Source: Pipra filicauda (lineage: Eukaryota; Chordata; Aves; Passeriformes; Pipridae). Taken from it: DNA of 64,000 nt. Below, piece after piece: positions 55,662 to 64,000 of this stretch. The notes below the pieces were generated by a model that was given only the letters and a program-made list of their open reading frames with translations, had not been told where the DNA came from and made no database searches. Numbering within the stretch: the stretch's first letter is position 1; each line of letters begins with the position of its first letter. The translations under genes and the position numbers were made by a program. The DNA is taken from the NCBI RefSeq assembly GCF_003945595.2, contig NW_024104151.1, positions 640,501-704,500 on the forward strand, in the 5' to 3' direction.

Positions 55662-58600
55662 GTAAGTGTGTGCCTGGCGCGGCCGCGGGACTCTGCGTGC
55701 CCGGCTCCGACTCCCGCCCGCCCGCGGCCGCTCCTCCACCTGCCGGGCGCGGGCGGTCGAGGAGCCCCGTGGGCGCCGGGATGCGCCGAGCCCGCTGCCC
55801 GGAGCGCGGGGGCCGGGCTGGAACTCGGGTGTCGAGTCGGCACCGTGCCGTCGGTGCCTGCGCTTCTGCCGGGGAGTGGAAATTCCTCGTTAAAGCGAGA
55901 GATTCTGGAGTTCAGACCAGCGCTGCGTGCGCGTCGCAGCTCGTTCTCGTGTCCTACAGCTGCTTGTCACTGCTTGGCTGCTGTTTGCTCCTGGGGTTGG
56001 TTGGTTTGTTCGGTTTTTAAAGATGCGCTGGAAATCTTACAGACCGGTTTTCAGTTTTGCCGTTGTTCCATTTGAATACATAGTAGTTATATTTTACGCT
56101 TTTGCTAGGAAACTTGGTGAAAGAGAACGTGTTTTATGTATCAGCCAGGAGAACTGTGGATTGTTTGGTCCATATATGGAGAGGCTGGAAAAAGCTGTTC
56201 TCCGCTTCCATAGTCTGCAGAGCAGGGCATGGTATCGCGGTGAGGTGTATTCTGTGCCCACGGAGTCGGCAGAATGTCAGTTTTGACCTCAGTTGAGCTG
56301 AAACATTGAATCTTTGGTTTCTCAGCATACAGGTGTTGTTACTGTCATGGCTTACCTTGGAATACTGATTTATTTAGGTTTTTGTAGATAGAGTGGAATG
56401 TGAAGGGAACACTTGACTTTTTTTTTTTCTTCTTAAACACTCTATTGAAGCCTTTTGAGAAGGAACCATTGCCATGTTCTGTATTTGTGTGGAGGCTTGG
56501 TCTTAACTATATCAAATATATATTAAATATGTATATTAAAATACTCATAGTTAGTAGGCAGCATTCTTCTGAATGAAACATTGCTCTAGAACAAAAACTA
56601 TGTGCCTGACCATTATGTCTCAAAACTTTGTGTTTGTGTAAAGTCAACTCATTCCTATAACAGCTCACAACATTGAAAACTTGCTCTGTGATATCAAACC
56701 ACTGGTTGTGCAGATACTTGCAAATGAAGCAGTGTGTTACTAAAATAAACACAGGCATAAGGGCTTTCAGGATCAGGGCCAAGTTCAAATAAAGGGGAAG
56801 CAGTGCTTGCAAATATTGTTAGCAAAAGCAGAAACTGCAGTTGGGAGATGTATGTTTAAGTGTATCATTTGGATGAATTTCAGTGAGCATTTACAATCAG
56901 TGACCTCTGGCAGCATGTTGGCTATTTCAGAGATGGGGTCGACTTGAGACATGTGGTAGGTGGCGTGTCTCTGCAAGCAGCAGCACTGCTGGAGTGGGCT
57001 GAGGTTCGTGGTTATTGATGTTTCTGCAGTAAGCTCTTGCAGATGGCTTGTTATCAAGATACCCGGATGGATGTTGAAAATAAAGTTGAGTTTGCTGCTT
57101 CTGGGACTGAACAGCAGCCTGAGGCTGATGCCCGATGTGTCACTTGTGTGTACTTTTAGGCACACTGCACTTCTTAGGAGCTCACTGTTTTGGGAATTGT
57201 GGGCTGTCTCAACCAGTGCGGAAGGGCCCACATTTCTACAGCAAAGCAGGAAGCAGCAGATATTTTTGTTTGTAGAAATACAGCTCTCGGATGCTCCATC
57301 TCTTTGTCACCAGATCAGGGACCACTCCTTGGACGAAAGCAAGGACTTTGGGTTATTTGTCACTGTCAGGAGGATGCCTACCTGAGAAGTCCTCAATCCA
57401 AACAGACTTTTTGGAAACATAGGAATAGCCCTATGCCCAATGCAGATTAGTTTCCTATCCTTTTGGTTAGTTTTTATTGAAATAGTAGTGAAAGTGTGTA
57501 AGGGGGAGCTTTTACAATGGTATGCTTACATTTCCAGGCTGTGGGTGGGGGAAGGAATATGGTTGCTGGCAAATCACTGAAACTTTGACAGAGATGTGCC
57601 TTCATGTCTTCCTCAGATTCTGTTAACTGACCAATTTAGGCCCCAGTGTAGCAAAACACTTCAGTGGAGGTGTGCACAGACTTCAAAATGGTCATGGTTA
57701 ATTTTGTTACTTCTTTGAAACAAGTTAATTCTTCAAATCACAAACAGTGATTATGTTGCATTTTAGCTAAACAAGCAAACCTTACTCTTTTGAAAAATCG
57801 CCAAATGATGAATCTTTCATCAAATAAAATGGTGGTGTTTCAGATCTTATCAAGGATCTCTTCTGCCATTAAAATACTAACCTAGAAAGAAGGTCAAAGG
57901 GAAAGTGTTCAAATGACATTTTTCATGTCTTCCTCTAAATCGGTGAACTTGGTTGGATTTACTGAGCTGCTCCTTGAGTCCTCCAGAGAGGTGTCCATGT
58001 TTTAGCAGCATCCATTATTGGTGTGTAAATAATTCTTTGCTTGGAATAATGTTCAAGCAGTAAAAAATAGCTGTTCCCATGTGGAATTTCCAAGTGCAGA
58101 GGGCTTCACATGAAAACAAATTGTGTGTTTTATGAGAGCCCAGTTATCTCCATTCAGCCTTAGTGGCTGAGGATACCCTGTCTTGGTTATCCTCCTGTTT
58201 TTAATTTGGATGTATTTGCAGCTTTCCTTCCAGTCCTAGTGCAGTGTTCCCAGCTCCCTGGCTGGGACGTGCGGCTGTGGTGCCCTGCAGCCTGCCAGGG
58301 GTATGGCACTGCTGCTGAGCGGAGCTCCGATGTGCTCTGACAGGGGGCTCAAGTGTGAGGGGCTCTTTCAATGCACAATTAAATGTTTGGAAGAAACTAT
58401 GTCAAGTTTTTGGGAGCAGTCAGTGGAATTTGTTTAGTAGTTTTATGAAATTTTGGTTGCGTAAAAACTTTTCTAAATTTCTTCTTTCTCCTTCCTTCTT
58501 TTCACGACAGTGTGTTTTGTTTTATTTCCCCCCAAATCAGGGGATACTGCTATCTTAATTGTCAGATAAAGCTGGTAAGGACAGCCCTTTCTGAAGGTTT

Positions 58601-59805
58601 TTGTGCAAGAGATATCTTTGCCTTTATTTATATAGAAATCTAGAAGTGAATCTGTGTGGGGTTTTTGTAGACATTTAAGTAGTACGTTACACCAAAGGTA
58701 GGGATTATTTCTTTGTTGGTGTAACTAAACTGGAGAAATACTGTGTAGTACCTTTTCAAACCATGTACCTGAACTTGGCAGAAAAAAGCAGCCATTTCTG
58801 TGGAAGTATGCATGACCTTTCAGCAGAGCTATCTCACTGCCATTTATCTAAATTACATGGTGTTAAAAACACAACCAAACAGGCCTGGCTCTTTATTAGT
58901 TATGTGCACATTCTGCGTTGACAGGCTGAAATCTAATTTTATGATCATATCAACTTATCTTTTGTCCTTTCGGATGAGGTCTAATGCAAGTGTTATATGA
59001 CAGCAAATGTATTTGTCAGAAGCAAAACGATATTCTAAACATTTGTCTTTCCCTCTCTTTTTGTCTGTCTTTCTGGGAACAGATTTAATAGAAAATGTTT
59101 ACATAGCCTCGAGAAGCAGGAAGGAGCCCAAGTGCCCCCAGGCCAGCGAGGTCCCAGAGCACAGGCCACAGGTGAACAGCATTACCGTTTCTAAGAAACG
59201 TAGCTGGCTGCAGCAGAGCGCACACTGGCGGCCTCCCCCTCCTCTGGAAGAAGAAAATGCCTGTAAGGAGGTGCATGGGGCTGTTATCCCGGTACCCAAA
59301 TCCCCCATCCCACTGCCTGAACCTGCAGTGCCATGGGCTCCTTCCACGTCACCAGTGGGGCGGGAGCGCCCCGTGCAAGGCTGTGCCATGCCAAGCACCG
59401 CGAGCCCCGCCACGGCAAGGAGCACTGCCTTGGACTTGGGTGAGGACAATGACGCAGATGATGAGGGAGAAATATGGTACAACCCCATCCCTGAAGATGA
59501 TGAGCCCGACTTGCTGGGGGTCCACCTTTCTGCTGCAAATAGCCTTGTTGCTGTGGGCTCTCCATCAGTTTGGTACAAACCCCACCCTGGAGGTGACTCT
59601 GGGATGGCCACCAGTCCCCATGAGTGTCCCACACGCTCCATGGAGAGCATGGGGAACAACTGGACAGTGCAGCCTGGTGAAGGGAGTCAGGCTGATGCCG
59701 CACATCCCGGGGACCATGTGCAGCAGCACCGGCAAAAGTTTGCCTGCAAGGCTCCCAGTATGCCAGCAGCAGAGGACAATCCTGCCTTTAAGTGCCCTTC
59801 AACAG
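55553..59805 (+). CDS. SYDE2: SYDE2, synapse-defective Rho GTPase-activating protein 2 (5' part; continues beyond window)
   Basis: SYDE2 is a Rho GTPase-activating protein related to C. elegans SYD-1. Only the N-terminal disordered region is here: exon 1 at 55553-55661 (36 codons plus one base) and exon 2 at 59083-59805 (240 codons plus flanking partial codons), giving residues 1-277 and part of 278. Evidence for SYDE2 is the start MADPLRRTLSKLRGRRSQ, typical of the family, the acidic lead-in and IWYNPIPEDDEP motif at about residues 167-178 shared by SYDE proteins, and the position next to C1orf52. A second related motif, VWYKPHPGGD, is at 199-208. The C2 and RhoGAP domains must lie downstream of the window. 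The start has G at -3 and +4. The frame is open upstream to 55241 but only through CpG-island sequence. Exon 2 ends in phase 1 at ACAG|GTAAGA. Confidence 0.88.
55662..59082 (+). other. SYDE2: SYDE2 intron 1
   Basis: The intron is 3421 nt, GTAAGT to GGGAACAG. It starts in the CpG island and becomes AT-rich. ORFs on both strands are of chance length. Nothing else is recognised. Confidence 0.8.
59083..59805 (+). CDS. SYDE2: SYDE2 coding exon 2
   Basis: The exon is 723 nt after the acceptor TTTCTGGGAACAG, with a clear pyrimidine tract. It encodes a low-complexity Pro/Ser-rich region (DLIENVYIASRS, KKRSWLQQS, RPPPPLEEE) followed by an acidic stretch and the WYNPIPEDDEP motif. The donor is ACAG|GTAAGA. 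The frame stays open 54 bases past the donor, which is chance. Confidence 0.9.
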
Positions 59806-62800
59806 GTAAGAGTGTTAGGAACATTAAGTGTTATGACCTCTGTTGTCTTTTAGAGGAATAATAAACCCTTGTTATGTCTCTTCTCTTTCTCTTCCTTTTA
59901 CATTATCAAGCCAATTTCTGGTGGAAATGCATGTCAGGTTCATTGAAAATGACTCAGGTTGTGAGGCTGATACCTGTGAAGTGTGGAGCTGCATGGTTGT
60001 TTTTCAGTCAGTTTGTTCATGGCATGTCCAGGTGTGGTTGGCCTGTGTACTCTTTGGCTCCCACCTCACTGAAGACAAAGGTTTTACAAAGCGAGCTTGG
60101 TGAAGCCTGGTAACGTGAGGACACACTGGGTTTCCTTTGTCAGCTGGTGTCCAGCCCTGGCCTCGGATTCCAACCTCAAAGCTACTTAATGTCTGCACAA
60201 GTTTCTTTACCTTGCTGTCTGGGACTTTTTAATAAAGACTTTTTGGAAGACCATATAAATGCTATTCATCACGTCGCTTTCTGTAATTACTGTCTTGTTG
60301 ACTGTCTCAGGCTAATCTAATAGACTGGAGGAGAGTGGTTTTCACTTTCAGAAGCCAGCCTCTTTGTTCCTTGTTATCTTTGGCTGAGTGTTTGATAGTC
60401 TCATTTCCATAATTCCATTAGTGTGTGAATTCAGCATCTTATTAAAGATTTTTCCCAGTCTGTTAAAAAACCTCAAATATAAAACCACACCAAACAAAAG
60501 TAGGCAGAAAAAATCCTCCCAGCCCTTTCCAAAAAGGTATTATTTTTAATTACTTACGTGCCTTATATTATCTTGACCTTAACTCTAGTATCCTGTTCAA
60601 ACTTAAAAACAGCTTAAAGTTCAGGAGACAGGGAATTCCAGGTCCCCCTCTTTGGAGAAAGTTCACACTTTCTTAGCACTGACAGTTAGGAGCCTGTATT
60701 TCTGCTTGGCTCATCGATCCTTAGTGAGGGCCTGAAACATTGGCATGGAAGCCCAGGTGTGCATCGCCCTCTGGAGGAGCCCTGCATTTGAGTTGTCTCC
60801 ATCCAGCCTTGCCATCCTGGCAGCCTCTGGCCCTGTGTCCCTGTGTGTCAGGAGCTGCTGTGACTGGATTCCCGGTGCAGAGATTACTTCTGGGAACAGG
60901 GTTTGTTTTCAAAGGCACCAGAGCAACCACTGTAAACAGAGCAATCAAAAAACACTTGGTCTTTTGGGGGCTCACATTTTGTTCTTTTTGTGGAAATGCT
61001 GCAGATATAAGCATATTTGTAGTTGCAAAGTGTGTTAAAGTTCTTGGGCATTTTTTTAGAAATAGCTCACTTCGTAAGCTGCATTAAATACTTAGACCTG
61101 TTTTATTTACTTGCCAGACGTGAAATATCATGTTCTTTGGTAGATTTTTGTCTTTGTTGGGGGCTCTAGATGCTTTGTAGAAGTCAGTAAACATGGTTAT
61201 TTAGGGAAGCCATGTGTGTCCTACAAACTGTTTGCGTCCCATTTAGGTGGTTACTCTCAATACATGGATGACTATTTCTTTTTTTAAGAAATAAATCTCT
61301 TTCTGTGAGAAGAAAAATGCCAAAGTTGTTTTCATACTGGAGAAGCATTTATTTCTGAAAGCAAAGTTGCCTATTTCAAATGTCTCATGAAACCAGGAGA
61401 GAAGTTATGAATTTCACCTGATTTGTTGATTATGCATTGAGTTAATTAATGTACTTCAAATGCAGCTCTCCTTTTACATGTATTGGATGGTGATCACATT
61501 GAATAGATTAATTGATGATGAAGTAGATCCCTGCTGCTCACTAATTGGCTTTATTATGGAGAAGGGGCTTAGTTCTTCTTTTTAATCCGGTTAAGGTATC
61601 TACAGTTATCTTCAGTCAAATTTAAAATGACAGCTCATCCATACAAAATTACTGCATGAAGGGCAACATGGCCAATTTAACTTTATTTGTGTTAGGACCT
61701 TGTTTGAATTATACAACTGGTATGAAATAGATGTCTGTATTCATAGAGAGCTGGGTACATTAAGCAGTAACTCCTGACAAATAAGCAATTACTGCTTCAG
61801 GGAAAAGTCTGTTTACCATTCTTATCAGTACGATTTTATATATGTCAATATTGGTTAGCATTAGAGCCTAAATATTAGATTTTGGAAAGTAGAGACAGAA
61901 AAAAATGGGGCAGTACAAAACCAGAAAAATACATGTATTTGTTCATTGTATTGTTTGCTGTTTTCTTTGTACAATGGAATCATTTTTACCTTTAAAACCT
62001 TAAACATTGCTGCCTTATTTGGATTTCCAATTTTGTAGAGAGAAAATGGTAATGGATTTTTTTCTCTTTTTTTTTGTTATTTTTAAAGACTTTTTATTAG
62101 AAAGAAGATTAAGAAAAAGTAAATTATAAAATTCAGTTATCGGGAGTCTTTCTAAACAGAGCAGCAATTAGGTAGTTCCTGTACATGGTTGTAGAGGTGC
62201 TAACTTGTCCCACAGTCTTAATTTACACTGCTAGTTACTAGTGTTAATCTGGCTACTTTCTACAGAAAATGCCATTTATGTTAACAGGATTTGTCAGGTA
62301 ATTCCTTAGTGAATAATTTTGGCTTTGTTGGCTTTTAAAAAGAAACTGATTAGAAATAAGTTGCCCTTACAGCGGAGCTTGGGAAAATAATTCTTATATT
62401 TTGTTTATAACACCCAAAGGTAAGAGTAAGAAGGTAACTTAGTTCCAAATTAGTAATGTAGAAACATAGTGCCAGCTTGTGCTCTTGGGTCTGTGGGAGA
62501 CCACTTTAAGTGCAAAGGACCCTGGAGGCTGTTTTTAATTATGTGTCTCCCTTCACAGGCAAATGGTTGTGACTGGAAAATAGGAATATTTTTGTTATAA
62601 ATGCAATATGAGAATTTCTATATCTAGGGCTTTTGCATTGTAAAATGCTAAAGTAAATTTTCTTTACAACTCTTTAGGATTTAACTCTAACTGTATGTTT
62701 TTATAGTTATATCACCTGCAAATTGCTAAAGAAAAACACCCCTTTGTAATGTTGTCTCCTGTGATAGATTTACATTGTGGAGCTCTGAATAGTGCCTTCT

Positions 62801-64000
62801 GAAGAATTTGTAATATTTTTGCTTTTGGGGAGGATTACTGTTGGGATTAGCGTCCACCTAATCAATGGAATCATCTCATGTGTATATCTCAGAGACATCC
62901 TGGTAGGACTTGTGCATTGTAGGTTACCAGGATCTGGACTGTGCTTTTGCTACTGAAAATGTGCTTGTGTAGCAGTCTGGATGGAAAATCCTGGTAAGGA
63001 TCTCTGTCAACAATTTTTTTTTCAATGTTACAGCAAGTGAAGATTTATACCATGTTCCCACTTAGCCCTGATACGTGCCAACTGAAGCTTGACTTAAATA
63101 GTATTAAAACTACAGCGTTCTTTCTCCACTTAGACTGTGACCACTATCCTGATTTCCAGGTACATCTTTTGGGGCCAATGCAGGCAAATATTTTGCATGC
63201 TTACATGTTGCAAGCAAACTTCCAGCAATATGTGTAGAGTATACTGGGCAGCAAATACTATCTACAAGTTTCCTTCCATGTATTGCAAACACTTAATTTT
63301 AATTTTTTTCCAGATGAAAGATGCTTTGTGATTTAACTGTTTTGCAAATACGAGGAGCTTTGGTCTCATGAGGCAGAAAAGCATTTATGTCAAATATTTG
63401 CATGTTGTTTGAGATATCAAAATGGTTAGGTGTGTGGCAGAAAGGTCCCTCTGCTCCCTCTTTCTCCTACAGAGATGAAGCCAGATTTTCGGTGGGTTTT
63501 TTGGGAGTTTGTGCACGTGCTTTTGAAGGTCAAGGGCTTATTCATGCCTTTGTCTTTGATCCATGAGCCGACAATACTATAAAGACCTGCTAGTGAGACG
63601 CAAAAGAATGTAGCAGCTGTGGAGTGGAAATGGTTAAATTAAAATAGTTACTGCCTTTTTCAGTTTCTGATTTTTCTTGGGTAACTGTTTTTATCCTCTG
63701 ACAGGGGAAGTAGGGGCAAAGCTGCTTTTCATGCCATGAAAGGCACAGTGAGGAGAGGAAACCTTTGTGAGAGCAGCCCGAACAAACAGTGCTTGGCATC
63801 AGCTGCGGTGCTGCCGCGAGTGTCTTGGTGTGGCTCCAGCATCGGAGTAGAGCCAACTGTGGCTTATGAGCATCGCAGGATCCCTAATGTTTAAAATATC
63901 TGCAACAAACTCATGCTTCTGTACTGAACTCTTTTAAGTCTGGTCAGGGATCTAAAGTGTTTGTTCCCCTCTGTACTGAAGTACCCCTGGGAAGGATGCT
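59806..64000 (+). other. SYDE2: SYDE2 intron 2 (5' portion, to window end)
   Basis: The remaining 4.2 kb is AT-rich and shows no further SYDE2 exon: I find no segment resembling C2 or RhoGAP sequence. A CTCF-like motif is at 60764-60776 (minus strand). Poly(A)-like AATAAA at 60231-60236 could support a truncated transcript, but the intronic context makes that speculative. Confidence 0.7.

Larger units (their letters stand above)
55220..55860 (+). promoter_or_regulatory. SYDE2: CpG island promoter of SYDE2
   Basis: GC- and CpG-dense sequence spans from about 330 bases upstream of the SYDE2 ATG into intron 1. It contains an NRF1-like site (GGGCATGCGCA, 55353-55363), tightly packed G-runs (55335-55355) and GC boxes, and no TATA box. 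This is typical of a CpG-island promoter. The transcription start site is unknown. Confidence 0.8.

Noticed and set aside
55155..56075. Long ORFs on both strands at the SYDE2 CpG island (194, 283 and 259 codons)
   Set aside because: GC-driven shadows. Only the short MADPLRRTL segment in one frame is supported, by family resemblance and a good donor site.
63025..63237. Possible third SYDE2 exon (70-codon ORF after an ACAG)
   Set aside because: The translation shows no resemblance to C2 or RhoGAP sequence and the phase does not match the phase-1 donor at 59805.

Overview
This is a 64 kb window of nuclear DNA from a vertebrate, almost certainly a bird. Protein-coding exons are short, are bounded by GT-AG splice sites and sit in long AT-rich introns. 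Three promoters lie in CpG islands. Recognisable interspersed repeats are few, and those I can identify are CR1 LINE fragments of avian or sauropsid type (about 15060-15430, 34786-35040 and 53265-53430). I cannot name the species. Nothing suggests bacterial, plasmid or viral DNA.

Four genes lie head to tail on the + strand. (1) DDAH1, whose first coding exon is upstream of the window: five coding exons at 5199-5298, 6458-6531, 7093-7212, 19520-19663 and 20096-20212, then a 3' UTR of about 4.6 kb. (2) BCL10, complete: exons at 28208-28303, 30420-30708 and 31729-32096, predicted 250 residues. (3) The C1orf52 orthologue, complete: exons at 35543-35800, 35891-36098 and 37323-37411, predicted 184 residues. 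(4) SYDE2, 5' part only: exons at 55553-55661 and 59083-59805; the rest lies beyond the right edge. The order DDAH1-BCL10-C1orf52-SYDE2, all on one strand, is the order of human 1p22.3, so this is conserved vertebrate synteny.

The genes do not form a pathway. DDAH1 hydrolyses asymmetric dimethylarginine and so sustains nitric oxide synthesis. BCL10 is the CARD adaptor between CARMA proteins and MALT1 in NF-kB signalling. C1orf52 encodes a small basic-tailed, probably nuclear protein of unclear role. SYDE2 is a Rho GTPase-activating protein of the synapse-defective family.

Region by region: 1-5198 is the end of DDAH1 intron 1; 5199-24850 holds the DDAH1 exons and long 3' UTR; 24850-27530 is a short intergenic spacer; 27530-34120 is the BCL10 CpG island and gene; 34120-35300 is a spacer with a CR1 fragment; 35300-38030 is C1orf52; 38030-55200 is a 17 kb gene-poor interval in which I recognise only one CR1 fragment and chance-length ORFs; 55200-64000 is the SYDE2 CpG island, exon 1, intron 1, exon 2 and part of intron 2.

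I did not find a novel multi-gene system. The points most worth a second look are small: a repeat-built N-terminal extension of BCL10, a conserved MALT1-type cleavage site with a changed P1' residue, Ser in place of human Leu271 beside the DDAH1 active-site cysteine, a duplicated WYxPxP motif in SYDE2, a nested-start uORF and a five-run G-quadruplex motif in the SYDE2 promoter, and a splice-donor-like stop context at the C1orf52 terminus.
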